Source: Marinifilaceae bacterium
Lineage (GTDB): Bacteria > Bacteroidota > Bacteroidia > Bacteroidales > Marinifilaceae
DNA: 64,000 nucleotides
Assembly (NCBI GenBank): GCA_025210485.1
Contig: JAOARN010000106.1
Location: 1 to 64,000 of the forward strand
Reading direction: 5' to 3'
The notes below the pieces were generated by a model, which was not told the DNA's origin, made no database searches, and saw only the letters and a program-made list of their open reading frames with translations. The stretch's first letter is position 1, and each line of letters starts with the position of its first letter. The position numbers and the translations under genes are program-made. Below, piece by piece: positions 46,033 to 55,117 of the stretch.

Positions 46033-46055
46033 TTTTTTAAATTTAATAGTGTTTG

Positions 46056-47270
46056 TTAAATTTTTATTTTCTGAACTTTAGATTTAATTTTTCTTCTATA
46101 ATAAAATAAACGAAAAAGAGCCCCAAATCCTAAAATAAAAAATACCATTCCTGAAATAACGATACCTGAACTAATAGAAAATTCGTCAGCATACCAACCT
46201 AAACATGGAGTGATTATCGCAAAAATAAAACGAATAAAGAAATTGCGAATAGATAATACGGTCGCTCTAATTTTTGATTCAGTTAATATATTGATATTGT
46301 TTTTTAAAATAGGTGTTGCAACCCCTCTACTAGCATATAAAATAAATAGAATTCCGATGCCAATAATAGATTGATTTCGTCCAATTAGCATGTATGAAAT
46401 GCTTATAAACGCCACAATAAGCAAGCATGTTTTATTATTGCCCAAGTAATCGTTTATTTTATTGGATAGTAGTGATACTGTTCCAACCGTGAGGTTTAGT
46501 AAGGTCCAAATAATGCCTATTATAACTGTTCCGATATTGAGTTCTTTCAGATATGGTTGTATAAACCAAGCAATACTTAATGTAGAACAACCAATAACCG
46601 AAGACATTATTATGTTCCATTTTAATAATTTATTTTCAATTAATGAATATTTGAAAATCATTATAATTTCCTTGAATTTACCCTTGCCTTCAAGGAGTTG
46701 TTCATTCTCTGGCCTGACAAGTAGCAAAGAAGCTGGGATGGCTATAGATGCAATAAAGGCCTGAAATATAAAAGGTAGATGTAAACTGTAGCTAGCTATT
46801 ACACCAGCCGTTATACCTGCTATTGCTTCTCCAAAATTACCAATAGATAAAGTTCGACTTTCTAGTTTTAGGTATTCATCCGACCTATTCATTGAATTTA
46901 AACTATCATAAAGCATAGCTGAGTCAGATCCTGAAATAAAGCTTTGGCCTATCCCTAAAGTGATTTCGGCAAGCAAGAAAAACCAAAAGCCTGCTCCAAG
47001 TGAATAAATCACAAAACCTAAGCATCCTAAAATGGCTCCCAAAATCAGGCTTTTTCGCCTTCCCCATGCGTCCGACACATAACCCGAAGGAATTTCCATT
47101 ACAATAATTCCAATAGAATATACTGCTTTGAGTATAAATACTTCTTTCATACTTAAATTGTTATCCTGGAAGAATAGGACAATTATAGGAACTGTGAGAT
47201 TAAACCATTTTGCTATTTTAATTATATATAAGTAATATATGTTTTTCTTAATGCTTCTTAAGTTTGTCAT
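46056..47270 (-). CDS. MFS transporter
   Basis: 404 residues, about 12 membrane helices. The major-facilitator loop between helices 2 and 3 is GYVSDAWGRRKSLILG (near 59-74). A basic C-terminal tail (FYYRRKIKSKVQKIKI) is cytoplasmic. Substrate unknown: the sequence looks like the DHA-type efflux group. It lies upstream of the AlkD-like gene with 23 bases between them, so the two are probably co-transcribed. Confidence 0.85.
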   Translation of the reverse strand: MTNLRSIKKNIYYLYIIKIAKWFNLTVPIIVLFFQDNNLSMKEVFILKAVYSIGIIVMEIPSGYVSDAWGRRKSLILGAILGCLGFVIYSLGAGFWFFLLAEITLGIGQSFISGSDSAMLYDSLNSMNRSDEYLKLESRTLSIGNFGEAIAGITAGVIASYSLHLPFIFQAFIASIAIPASLLLVRPENEQLLEGKGKFKEIIMIFKYSLIENKLLKWNIIMSSVIGCSTLSIAWFIQPYLKELNIGTVIIGIIWTLLNLTVGTVSLLSNKINDYLGNNKTCLLIVAFISISYMLIGRNQSIIGIGILFILYASRGVATPILKNNINILTESKIRATVLSIRNFFIRFIFAIITPCLGWYADEFSISSGIVISGMVFFILGFGALFRLFYYRRKIKSKVQKIKI

Positions 47271-47632
47271 GAATGCTGAATTTTGAATAGCAAATATATA
47301 GTTTTACTTTTTAATTTTACTAAATCATAAACTAAAGGAAAAATACAGTTTTGTATCTCTTTAAGACGATGAAAATAAAACTTTTATGTTTTATTATAGT
47401 GTGGGAAAAAACTTTTATGTGTAAATGTTTTATGGTAGTTTAATCTAGATGTTTATACCTTTGATTTTGTGCTTGGTAGAACTGTTAGATAGTCAGTGTT
47501 ATACAAAACTCTGACTAATTTGTCTTGTATTATAAGAGTCCGTATTTTGACAACTATTATAATTCGAAAAACATATTAAAATATGTTAATTTTAATTATC
47601 TTGCAATTTGTAAAAATATTTTATCGATTTGT

Positions 47633-47663
47633 TTTGTAGTAATATTAAGAATACTTACTTTTG
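47633..47663 (+). promoter_or_regulatory. Promoter of the rpsF-rpsR-rplI operon
   Basis: TTTG (47633-47636), a 19-base spacer and TACTTTTG (47656-47663): a perfect Bacteroidota consensus, as expected for a highly expressed ribosomal operon. The predicted start near 47670 leaves a leader of about 40 bases. Confidence 0.75.
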
Positions 47664-47668
47664 TCGGT

Positions 47669-47684
47669 CGGTAAAATAATACCG
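47669..47684 (+). promoter_or_regulatory. Leader hairpin before rpsF, possible S6:S18 autoregulatory site
   Basis: CGGTA (47669-47673) pairs with TACCG (47680-47684) over a 6-base loop, right at the predicted 5' end. Known S6:S18-binding leaders carry a conserved CCG, and TACCG contains one. The call is tentative. Confidence 0.3.
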
Positions 47685-47710
47685 TAATAAATTATTTAAA
47701 ATTTAAATTT

Positions 47711-48061
47711 ATGTTAAATCATTACGAAACCGTTTTCATTGTTACTCCCGTTTTATCTGAAGCTCAGGTAAAGGAGACGGTAGAAAAGTTCAAGACTGTC
47801 ATTGCAGAAAATGGCGGTGAAGTTGAACACGAAGAGAATTGGGGATTGCGTAAATTAGCTTATCCTATCCAGAAAAAGAGCACTGGTTTTTACCAGTTAG
47901 TTCAATTCAAAGCACCTGGTGAACTTATTGAAAAATTGGAATTGAATTATCGTCGTGACGAGAAAATTATTCGCTTCCTTACTTTCAAATTAGACAAGTA
48001 TGCACTAGAGTATGCAGGAAGAAGAAGAAATAAAAATGCTGAAAAAAAGGAGGAGAACTAA
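47711..48061 (+). CDS. rpsF: 30S ribosomal protein S6
   Basis: 116 residues: [26 protein letters not shown] at the start, [21 protein letters not shown] in the middle and ending with [18 protein letters not shown] and a basic/Glu tail, all typical of bS6. It binds S18 on the 30S platform. It is first in the rpsF-rpsR-rplI operon, 3 bases before rpsR. Confidence 0.97.
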   Translation: MLNHYETVFIVTPVLSEAQVKETVEKFKTVIAENGGEVEHEENWGLRKLAYPIQKKSTGFYQLVQFKAPGELIEKLELNYRRDEKIIRFLTFKLDKYALEYAGRRRNKNAEKKEEN

Positions 48062-48064
48062 GTT

Positions 48065-48334
48065 ATGGCACAAAATCAATCAGAAATCAGATATTTAACC
48101 CCACCTTCGGTTGAAATCAAAAAGAAAAAGTATTGTCGATTCCAAAAAAGTAAAATTCGCTACATCGACTACAAAGATGCTGAATTCTTAAAGCGTGTAT
48201 TGAATGAGCAAGGTAAAATTTTACCTCGTCGTATCACTGGTACTTCTTTGAAATTCCAAAGAAAAGTAGCAAAGGCTGTGAAACGTGCTCGTCACTTGGC
48301 ATTATTGCCTTATGTAACAGATTTGATGAAATAA
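48065..48334 (+). CDS. rpsR: 30S ribosomal protein S18
   Basis: 89 residues with the bS18 core: [53 protein letters not shown]. It forms a heterodimer with S6. It sits 3 bases after rpsF and 20 before rplI. RBS spacing is short and A-rich (GGAGGAGAACTAAGTT upstream), one of the few places here with a clear Shine-Dalgarno-like stretch, although it also encodes the S6 tail. Confidence 0.97.
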   Translation: MAQNQSEIRYLTPPSVEIKKKKYCRFQKSKIRYIDYKDAEFLKRVLNEQGKILPRRITGTSLKFQRKVAKAVKRARHLALLPYVTDLMK

Positions 48335-48354
48335 CCCTGTAAAATAAGGAAGAA

Positions 48355-48798
48355 ATGAGAATTATTTTGAAAAAAGATATCCTACCATTAGGATATAAAA
48401 ATGATATCGTTACTGTTAAGAACGGTTACGGAAGAAACTACCTTATTCCACAAGGATATGCAATTTTAGCTACTGAGTCTGCATTGAAAGTACATGCAGA
48501 AAACATGAAGCAACGTGCACATAAGGAAGAAAAAATTAAGAACGAAGCTCTTGAATTAGCTAAGAAACTTGAAGAAGTTGTGATTACTATTGGAGCTAAA
48601 ACTAGTTCTACTGGTAAGATCTTTGGTTCTGTAAACAATATTCAAATTGCTGAAGCTCTTACTGAAAAAGGATTTGAAGTTGACAGAAAATTAATTTCTA
48701 TCAAAGATGCTGTTAAAGAAGTAGGTAAATTTACTGCTTCTGTTAAACTTCACAAAGAAGTGAAGGTTGACATTAATTTCGAAGTTGTTTCGGAATAA
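48355..48798 (+). CDS. rplI: 50S ribosomal protein L9
   Basis: 147 residues: MRIILKKDILPLGYKNDIVTVKNGYGRNYLIPQG is the N-terminal RNA-binding domain. A long connecting helix (about 42-76, Lys/Glu-rich) and the C-terminal domain (GKIFGSVNNIQIAEAL, VKLHKEVKVDINFEV) follow. Last gene of the operon, closed by the terminator at 48854-48891. Confidence 0.97.
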   Translation: MRIILKKDILPLGYKNDIVTVKNGYGRNYLIPQGYAILATESALKVHAENMKQRAHKEEKIKNEALELAKKLEEVVITIGAKTSSTGKIFGSVNNIQIAEALTEKGFEVDRKLISIKDAVKEVGKFTASVKLHKEVKVDINFEVVSE

Positions 48799-48853
48799 TT
48801 AATTAAATTATTTATTAAGTCTAGAACTTAAAGCTTTTCAAACAAACATATTA

Positions 48854-48891
48854 AACCCACCTTAATTAACGCTTAAGGTGGGTTCGCTTTT
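48854..48891 (+). terminator. Terminator of the rpsF operon
   Basis: AACCCACCTTAA (48854-48865) pairs with TTAAGGTGGGTT (48873-48884), then CGC and a T run. It also abuts the end of the convergent SRPBCC gene (48893). Confidence 0.85.
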
Positions 48892-48892
48892 T

Positions 48893-49459
48893 TTATAGGC
48901 TTGCAATATTTGCATTTATTATCTGTTCTTTTTCTTTTTGACTTATATGAGCTTTAAAATTTCTAAGTCCTTTCTCTAAATCTTTTCCTAGATTTTCTTC
49001 CATATTTATAAATAGCATAATTATATTGGTGGGAAAACTATAATCTCCACTTACAGACCAATTTAGTTCGGTTCCTTTATTTAATCTGCGAAGTTTCATA
49101 AAAGTTTTACTAGTAGATTTATAGGGTTTTTCAAATCGTAATTCTGTGCATATTAATTTGTTTTTGATGATTTTCGTTATTTCTTGTTCTCCTTCGCCTA
49201 TTTCTTTATTACCAATCCATGATGAACAAAATCCAACTTTGGAATCATCTCCTCTGTAGCTTATTTTTATATTGGGATCTATATCAGCCCATGGCGACCA
49301 TTTCCATTGTTCTTTTAATGAACAGAGATTTGTGAAAACTAGATTTATATCCTGTTCGACTATTATTTGTTTTTCTACATTAAATGACTTTGGAGCCATT
49401 AAGTGCAAACTAGCGATTATTATAGATACTATTCCTATGGTGTAAATTAGTGCTTTCAT
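48893..49459 (-). CDS. SRPBCC family (polyketide cyclase/START-like) protein
   Basis: 188 residues. One N-terminal membrane segment (about 3-20) is followed by a START-like domain: VEKQIIVEQDINLVFTNLCSLKEQWKWSPW, then EQEITKIIKNKLICTELRFEKPY, and a final amphipathic helix MEENLGKDLEKGLRNFK. Family members bind hydrophobic ligands; no catalytic residues can be named. Single gene. Confidence 0.8.
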   Translation of the reverse strand: MKALIYTIGIVSIIIASLHLMAPKSFNVEKQIIVEQDINLVFTNLCSLKEQWKWSPWADIDPNIKISYRGDDSKVGFCSSWIGNKEIGEGEQEITKIIKNKLICTELRFEKPYKSTSKTFMKLRRLNKGTELNWSVSGDYSFPTNIIMLFINMEENLGKDLEKGLRNFKAHISQKEKEQIINANIASL

Positions 49460-49808
49460 TATTCAAAATTTAGTATATGATTATGAAAATCTAAATTCGT
49501 AGTTATTATAAATTTATAAAAATTAATCTAATTAACAGTAGTGTTTTAATGTAAATAATAGCTGTTTTATATTATTTAGGTTTAGGCGACTTGTTTTCTA
49601 AAGAGAGTTTGTGTGAAGTATTTTGAATTTAATATTCAGTTTTTTTGCTCCTTTTGATTGAAGTGTATATATTTGCTTTAGGTATTTATTATTATGATTA
49701 ATTACAATTAAACACTAGTGTGTTGCTGCAAATTTGTAATCCAGACAATATGTAATCGTGTAATAAATTAAGTTGAAGAAAAACATATACTAATAAGATA
49801 TAAAGATC
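49460..49808. other. Divergent intergenic region before the coiled-coil membrane protein
   Basis: 349 bases without ORF. It contains the promoter at 49644-49675. No other feature recognised. Confidence 0.45.
49644..49675 (+). promoter_or_regulatory. Promoter of the coiled-coil protein-sixA unit
   Basis: TTTG (49644-49647), 20 bases, TATATTTG (49668-49675). Both boxes match. Leader about 125 bases. Confidence 0.5.
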
Positions 49809-50504
49809 ATGAATACTACACTGAAAATTTTTACTATTCTTTTATTTGCATTATTTTTTCAGAATGCAATAGGCCAAACCAACAATGGAGTCGTTAGTGA
49901 TGTGTCTAAGAATAAAATAGAAATTCCAAAACGTAAAACCTTTCCTAAAAAAACTGTCAAACGATATAAAACTCCTGAATTAGATATAAATCAAAGTATA
50001 GGTGAACAATATGATTTTATTATTCAGAAATCAAATAAATACAAAGGTTCTAGGGTAATTAAAATTAAATGGCTAGATGCTTTTTATAAGACTATTACAG
50101 ATACAATTAATGAATTGAAATCTAAAAACACTAATTTATCAAACTCATTAAAGAATATAAAAAAAGAGACAGCTAAACTTAAAGCTGAAAATCTCGCTAA
50201 TAACGAGAAGATTAATATGATAAATGAAAACCGATTTGAGGTGTCTTTGTTTGGAATGAAAATGCAAAGACGAACACATGATTTTATTTTGTGGTCGGTT
50301 ATTTCTGTATTGCTAATAATCAGTATGATCGTTGTAGTTATCTTTAAACGGAATAATCATATTACAATCGAAACAAAACAAAGAATAAAAGAAATAGAGG
50401 AAGATTTTGATAGACATAGAAAAAATGCCTTAGTTAGAGAGCAAAAATTAGCTAGAAAACTTCAAGACGAGGTAATTAAGAATAAAAAATTAGGTTTGCA
50501 ATAA
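49809..50504 (+). CDS. Secreted/membrane coiled-coil protein (family often mislabelled tRNA methyltransferase)
   Basis: 231 residues. A signal peptide (about 1-22, cut after AIGQ) is followed by a basic linker, a periplasmic coiled coil (about 95-140), one membrane helix (DFILWSVISVLLIISMIVVVIF, about 158-179), then a charged cytoplasmic coil ending in EEDFDRHRKNALVREQKLARKLQDE. I recognise this layout from Bacteroidota proteins carried in databases as tRNA (guanine-N1)-methyltransferase; nothing in this sequence supports that activity. It lies 16 bases before sixA, in a likely operon. Function unknown. Confidence 0.7.
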   Translation: MNTTLKIFTILLFALFFQNAIGQTNNGVVSDVSKNKIEIPKRKTFPKKTVKRYKTPELDINQSIGEQYDFIIQKSNKYKGSRVIKIKWLDAFYKTITDTINELKSKNTNLSNSLKNIKKETAKLKAENLANNEKINMINENRFEVSLFGMKMQRRTHDFILWSVISVLLIISMIVVVIFKRNNHITIETKQRIKEIEEDFDRHRKNALVREQKLARKLQDEVIKNKKLGLQ

Positions 50505-50520
50505 GTCAAATTTATTCGAA

Positions 50521-51018
50521 ATGAAAAAAATTACTTTAATAAGGCATGCCAAAGCTGAGGTTTTGGATTATGATAACACTGATTTCGAACGAAATTTGAG
50601 ATCAAGAGGAGTTGATGATTCAAATATCATAGCCAAGGTTTTGACTGATAATGGATTTAAGCCAGAGCTAATAATAAGTAGTGATGCGAATCGTGCAATA
50701 CAAACTGCTGAAGTTTTTGCAGAGGTAAATAGTATTTCAACCAAGCAAATCGTCAAGCTCAGATCAATTTATGATAATCTTAATATTCAGGTATTGAGTC
50801 AGATATTAGATCAATATGCCTCCAAGAATGAGATGATTTATCTTATAGGACATAATCCTGATATTTCTTATCTTGCTTATAAGCTGTGTGATGAATTCTC
50901 TATGTCAGTTCCAACATGTGCGGCAATTGGTCTTGAGTTTGATATTGAAAATTGGAGTGAAATAAGTCCAGGAACAGCAAGTTTATTGTTTTACGAATAT
51001 CCAAAAAAATACAAATAA
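50521..51018 (+). CDS. sixA: Phosphohistidine phosphatase SixA-like (histidine phosphatase)
   Basis: 165 residues: KITLIRHAKAEVLDY carries the catalytic RHA motif (His at 8). SDANRAIQTAEVF is the second Arg region, and LIGHNPDISYLA holds the second catalytic His. Expected to remove phosphate from phospho-His of HPt domains or related substrates. It follows the coiled-coil membrane protein gene and ends at a strong terminator. Confidence 0.87.
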   Translation: MKKITLIRHAKAEVLDYDNTDFERNLRSRGVDDSNIIAKVLTDNGFKPELIISSDANRAIQTAEVFAEVNSISTKQIVKLRSIYDNLNIQVLSQILDQYASKNEMIYLIGHNPDISYLAYKLCDEFSMSVPTCAAIGLEFDIENWSEISPGTASLLFYEYPKKYK

Positions 51019-51019
51019 C

Positions 51020-51051
51020 AAAAAAGGCTATCTGTCAAGATAGCCTTTTTT
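51020..51051. terminator. Bidirectional terminator between sixA and the SDR gene
   Basis: AAAAAAGGCTATCT (51020-51033) pairs with AGATAGCCTTTTTT (51038-51051), with a 4-base loop. It is 16 bases from the stop of the convergent SDR gene. Confidence 0.9.
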
Positions 51052-51067
51052 TAATCGAAGTTTATTA

Positions 51068-52021
51068 TTAGATTGAACACCAAGCTTTTTCGTCATATAC
51101 CAGCTGTCCAGCAGCTTGTAGATGCCATCTCATTTCATGAAGTTCAGCTTCAAAATCAATTACAGAGCAACCCATAATTTCTCTTAACTTCTCATCAACC
51201 TTAACCATTCTGTTAGGAAGTTCTAAGTGTTGATTAGTGTATATCATTTCTAATTCAGCGTTTTGCTTGTGTAATACATCGACTATGTCAAGAATTGATT
51301 TGTTATAGTCAAGAACATTGTAAAATCCAGATTCTAACTCGTAATTACCTGCTAGTTTTGTCAAGAAACTAGTAGCTCTCTTAACTGAAATGTATGGATT
51401 GATTTGTCTACCGTTTCCTTGAATTGAAATTTTACCAACAAATCTTGTGTTGAAAAGTAATCTATTGACCTCATTGTCAAGGTTCATGCATACGCCATAG
51501 CCAAATACATTTGCAAGTCGAATAATATGAGTTGTCATTTTCGATGAAAGTCTCTCTATGTGTTTTTCGGCTCTAAGAAGAGAGCTTCCAAGAGAGTTGT
51601 TTGGTGCAGGTTGGAATGAAGAGTCAATCTCCTCTTGGGTTGGTCCATAAACTTCGGTCGAACTTAGATAAACAACTTGTTTAACATTGCTTTCTTCTAG
51701 TGCATATGATAATTCAGCTGTACCCCAGTTATTAACCATATCTTGTGCATGGTGCATTTTTTCATCTCGGCTAAAGTTCCCCGCTAAATGATAAACGACA
51801 TCTACATCTTTTACAATTTTATCAAGAGATCTTGAGTCAAGTATATCCCCTTTAATAAATTTTATTTTTCCTGGTTTCAGATTTGAATGAAGAAATAAAT
51901 TGTAATTTTCCCTACATAGGTTATCGTAAATATAAATTCGCTCAATATCTGCTCTATTGCTAAGTTGAAGTAGCAGTTCTGTTCCAATATATCCGGCTCC
52001 ACCGGTAACTAGCATTCTCAT
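51068..52021 (-). CDS. Extended SDR (NAD-dependent epimerase/dehydratase-like), catalytic YxxxK replaced
   Basis: 317 residues. The Rossmann start is MLVTGGAGYIGTELL (GGxGYIG), followed by YHLAG and LSSTEVYGPTQ with the usual active-site Ser pair. Where extended SDRs have YxxSK, this protein has LGSSL: Leu144 and Leu148 replace the catalytic Tyr and Lys. The rest (RLANVFGYG, NPYISVKRATSFL) is epimerase-like. So it binds a nucleotide, and perhaps a sugar nucleotide, but classic SDR catalysis is doubtful. It lies 55 bases downstream of cysH on the same strand, in a probable operon. Confidence 0.8.
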   Translation of the reverse strand: MRMLVTGGAGYIGTELLLQLSNRADIERIYIYDNLCRENYNLFLHSNLKPGKIKFIKGDILDSRSLDKIVKDVDVVYHLAGNFSRDEKMHHAQDMVNNWGTAELSYALEESNVKQVVYLSSTEVYGPTQEEIDSSFQPAPNNSLGSSLLRAEKHIERLSSKMTTHIIRLANVFGYGVCMNLDNEVNRLLFNTRFVGKISIQGNGRQINPYISVKRATSFLTKLAGNYELESGFYNVLDYNKSILDIVDVLHKQNAELEMIYTNQHLELPNRMVKVDEKLREIMGCSVIDFEAELHEMRWHLQAAGQLVYDEKAWCSI

Positions 52022-52076
52022 ATATCAAATTCAGTTTAATATTCAAAAAAATAATTAGTAAATAATGGTATGTCTA

Positions 52077-52727
52077 TTATTTAACTAAATCAGTATTTAA
52101 ACCACATTCCGTCTTTTTTTGTCCAAACCATCTTGAACTACGCTCATCTCCAAGAATCATTTTTCTTGTACATGGTTCACAACCGATACTGTTGTATCCT
52201 TCAGCATCAAGCGGATGTCTTGGTAGATTGTGTTCACGGAGATATCTGTAAATATCTTGTTTAGTCCAATCAAGCATTGGGTGAAAACGAATAGTGTTAA
52301 AAGCTGCTGGCTGTTCAATTTTCATAGCCTTTCTTACGTCACTTTGATCAGCTCTTACGCCGTTAATCCATACATCGTGCTCACTTAATATTGTTTCTAG
52401 TGGTTGTACTTTATTTAAAAAACAACAATAATCAGAGTCGGAGGTGTATAGGAAATCGCCACGATGGTTTCTTTGTTGGATTTTTGGAATTGCTGAACGT
52501 ACATTAACTATGTTTAAATCAAAAAGCTCACCAATATAATCTCTAAATTTCAAGGTTTCTGGAAAAAGAAATCCTGTGTTAATACAGTAAACAGGTATTT
52601 TATTGTTTACCTTGCTTAAAATGTGTAACAATACTAAACTGTGTGATTGAAATGAAGAAGTTGTGAACATCTTTTTCCCTTCATTATCATACTTATTTAG
52701 CTGTTTTTCAATACTCTTAAAATCCAT
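52077..52727 (-). CDS. cysH: Assimilatory adenylylsulfate (APS) reductase, CysH family
   Basis: 216 residues. The PAPS/APS-reductase fold has TSSFQSHSLVLLH and CINTGFLFPETLKF. Two Cys pairs, Cys101-Cys102 and Cys183-x2-Cys186, form the [4Fe-4S] site that marks APS-type reductases, and the catalytic Cys208 is in KTECGLN. It reduces APS to sulfite with thioredoxin. Length is a little short compared with many (230 or more). No cysDN or sulfite reductase is nearby. It is first of a unit with the SDR-like gene. Confidence 0.9.
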   Translation of the reverse strand: MDFKSIEKQLNKYDNEGKKMFTTSSFQSHSLVLLHILSKVNNKIPVYCINTGFLFPETLKFRDYIGELFDLNIVNVRSAIPKIQQRNHRGDFLYTSDSDYCCFLNKVQPLETILSEHDVWINGVRADQSDVRKAMKIEQPAAFNTIRFHPMLDWTKQDIYRYLREHNLPRHPLDAEGYNSIGCEPCTRKMILGDERSSRWFGQKKTECGLNTDLVK

Positions 52728-53542
52728 ATCGTCTCGTTCAATCTATAATTTCTGTTCAAAAAAAATCGAAGTTAAATTTAGCTTATTATATTTAAAATAC
52801 AACATTTATCGAGATAAATAAACTCTCACTTATATCTAATGAAACACAACAGTTTAATTTACAATAAAATAAATTTTATTGTAGAAAAAAATCCATGCGA
52901 AAACTCGCTATTGCAGCTATTATAAGAGTTTTAATTAAGTTTGGTATTTAGCCTGTTTTCTATTTAAAAAAATATAGCTTAATAAATTTATGAATTGTGC
53001 TAAGCGATACTTTAGTGGTGTTGTATTATTTATTTCAAATAGGAGTAAAAATATTACTTAGTTTGTATTCTTATGTTTTAAATCAGATTGGTATTTGTTA
53101 TGTTTTGTTTTTTTGTGTGTGATGAATTAAAGGTATTGATAATCAAAAGAATGAAATCTCATGGTTGTTTGACATTCTTTAGCGGTATAATTCATTATTT
53201 TTTTTGTTTTTTTTTAGCAATACAAATAAATTATTATAACTTGCGTTGTATAAATAAGGCCTAAAATTAGTTCTATAGTATATGTTTTAATGTAAGAAAT
53301 AAAGCTCAGTATATCAGTTTATACTACTAGTTTGATTATATAGTAAAGCTGTATGATTTTGTGAAAATATGATATTTGCTTTTAGATTAAAAAGACGCTT
53401 TATCCTTTATGTTAATTCGATTTCATAGCTAATTGTTTTGTCTTGTTTTCTAATTATTCTTTCTTTGAGTTTTAATTTTTGTATAATTCAAAATATCAAA
53501 AAGAGAATCTATTGTAAAATAAAATATTTAATATATCGATTT
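52728..53542. other. Long intergenic region between cysH and fba
   Basis: 815 bases, the longest gap in the window, AT-rich, with no credible gene. It contains the hairpin at 52860-52883 and a weaker one (AAAACTC/GAGTTTT, 52900-52932). A plus-strand frame runs from 53438 into fba but looks like non-coding read-through of AT-rich DNA. No tRNA or known ncRNA recognised. Confidence 0.5.
52860..52883. repeat. Palindrome upstream of cysH
   Basis: TACAATAAAAT (52860-52870) pairs with ATTTTATTGTA (52873-52883), only 2 bases apart. About 130 bases upstream of the cysH start; an operator is possible but unproven. Confidence 0.4.
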
Positions 53543-54619
53543 ATGAAACAAGTGTTAGAAATCGTTGAACCTGGGATTGTTACAGGAAAAAAACTGAAAC
53601 AACTATTCCAATTTGCAAAAGATAATAAATTTGCTTTACCTGCGGTAAATGTCGTTGGTAGTCATTCAATTAATGCAGCACTTGAGGCAGCCAAAGAGGC
53701 AAACTCTCCGATTATTATTCAGTTCTCAAATGGTGGTGCATCATTTTTTTCTGGAAAGGGAATAATAGGTGATGGACAAGTACCAGCTACTATTGGTGCA
53801 GTTGCTGGAGCTAAGTATGTACACTCTGTAGCAGAACATTATGGTGTTCCTGTTATTCTTCATACGGATCATGCTGCAAAAAAATTACTTCCTTGGATTG
53901 ACGCACTTCTTGAAGAGGGTGAAAAATATTATGCTCAACATGGTAAACCTTTATTCAGTTCACATATGTTAGATTTATCCGAAGAAAGTTTGGAAGAAAA
54001 TCTTGAAATATGTGAGAAATATCTAGAAAGAATGTCTAAAATTGACATGACTCTTGAAATTGAGCTTGGTTGTACTGGTGGCGAAGAAGATGGCATTGAT
54101 AATACAGGTATTGATAATTCACTTTTATATACGCAACCTGAAGATGTAGCTTTAGCTTATGAAAGATTGAGTAAAATTTCTGACAACTTTACTATTGCAG
54201 CTTCATTTGGTAATGTTCATGGGGTGTATAAACCAGGAAATGTTGTTTTAACACCTAAAATCTTAGATAATTCACAAAAGTATATTTGCGAAAAATATAA
54301 TCTTGAAGGAAATGTTGTTGATTTTGTATTTCATGGTGGATCTGGATCAAGTTTGGAAGAAATTAGAGAAGCAATTTCTTATGGCGTTATAAAAATGAAT
54401 ATCGATACAGATACTCAATGGGCTTTTTGGGATGGAGTTAGAGAATTCGAGAAGGAATTTAATGGATACCTACAAGCACAGATAGGAAACCCAGAGGGAG
54501 ATGATAAGCCAAATAAAAAATACTATGATCCACGTAAGTGGGTGAGAAAAGCTGAGGAATCAATGAAAGAGAGACTTCTTCAAGCTTTTAGTGATTTAAA
54601 TGCTCTTAATAGAAACTAA
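53543..54619 (+). CDS. fba: Fructose-bisphosphate aldolase class II
   Basis: 358 residues from ATG 53543, the size of E. coli FbaA. An upstream TTG in the same frame would add 35 residues of Ile/Phe-rich sequence and is rejected. Class II features: FALPAVNVVGSHSINAALEAA, the Zn/His site HTDHAAKKLLPW, ELGCTGGEEDG, HGVYKPGN, and FHGGSGSS with the phosphate loop, then KMNIDTDTQWAFWDG. It splits fructose-1,6-bisphosphate in glycolysis and gluconeogenesis. Single gene with its own terminator. Confidence 0.95.
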   Translation: MKQVLEIVEPGIVTGKKLKQLFQFAKDNKFALPAVNVVGSHSINAALEAAKEANSPIIIQFSNGGASFFSGKGIIGDGQVPATIGAVAGAKYVHSVAEHYGVPVILHTDHAAKKLLPWIDALLEEGEKYYAQHGKPLFSSHMLDLSEESLEENLEICEKYLERMSKIDMTLEIELGCTGGEEDGIDNTGIDNSLLYTQPEDVALAYERLSKISDNFTIAASFGNVHGVYKPGNVVLTPKILDNSQKYICEKYNLEGNVVDFVFHGGSGSSLEEIREAISYGVIKMNIDTDTQWAFWDGVREFEKEFNGYLQAQIGNPEGDDKPNKKYYDPRKWVRKAEESMKERLLQAFSDLNALNRN

Positions 54620-55117
54620 TTTTTATATCACAAAAAAGGCTATCACAATTGTTTTGATAGCCTTTTTTTATTTCCTTCGATATTATCCTCTCTTAATTTA
54701 TTTTCAGTTATCTTCTGTTTAACATATCTTCATATAAATTTTTAATTTTATCTTTTAGAATTATATTATTTATTGTTTTATCAAATTTAGAAATATCTGT
54801 CATAACCTGTATTGTTGGTTTTATATGTTGTAAAATATACTCAAGTGTGTGTATTTTGTTTCGTAATAGTACATGTTTGTGTATGTTCTAATTTTCTATT
54901 TTAAGTCATGTATCAATCATTAAAACAGGTAGATATATTCAGCTTTTGATATTTTTGCTCGTGTAAATAATTTTGAAGATGAATTTTTAACATTTCTAAG
55001 TCAAATCTTAGTTAGATATTAATTAATTTTTAGTTATTTTTATGCTTATAAGAATTTAGCATTAAATAATCATAATTAATATCAGTCTGATATTAAGAAA
55101 TAAAATCACACAAAGAA
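54620..55117. other. Intergenic region between fba and the second C69 dipeptidase
   Basis: 498 bases. The fba terminator is at 54632-54668. A -7-like TATTTTTG sits at 54950-54957 without a good -33 box. Nothing else recognised. Confidence 0.45.
54632..54668 (+). terminator. Terminator of fba
   Basis: AAAAAAGGCTATCA (54632-54645) pairs with TGATAGCCTTTTTT (54655-54668), with a 9-base loop. Confidence 0.9.

Larger units (their letters stand above)
47271..47710. other. Upstream region of the rpsF operon
   Basis: 440 bases. A strong promoter at 47633-47663 and a small leader hairpin at 47669-47684 serve rpsF. The part before 47600 is AT-rich with no feature recognised. Confidence 0.5.

Noticed and set aside
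53438-53542. N-terminal extension of the fba frame
   Set aside because: The 35 extra residues are Ile/Phe/Leu-rich AT-driven sequence starting at TTG; class II aldolases of this type start near MKQVLEIVEPG, so ATG 53543 is taken.
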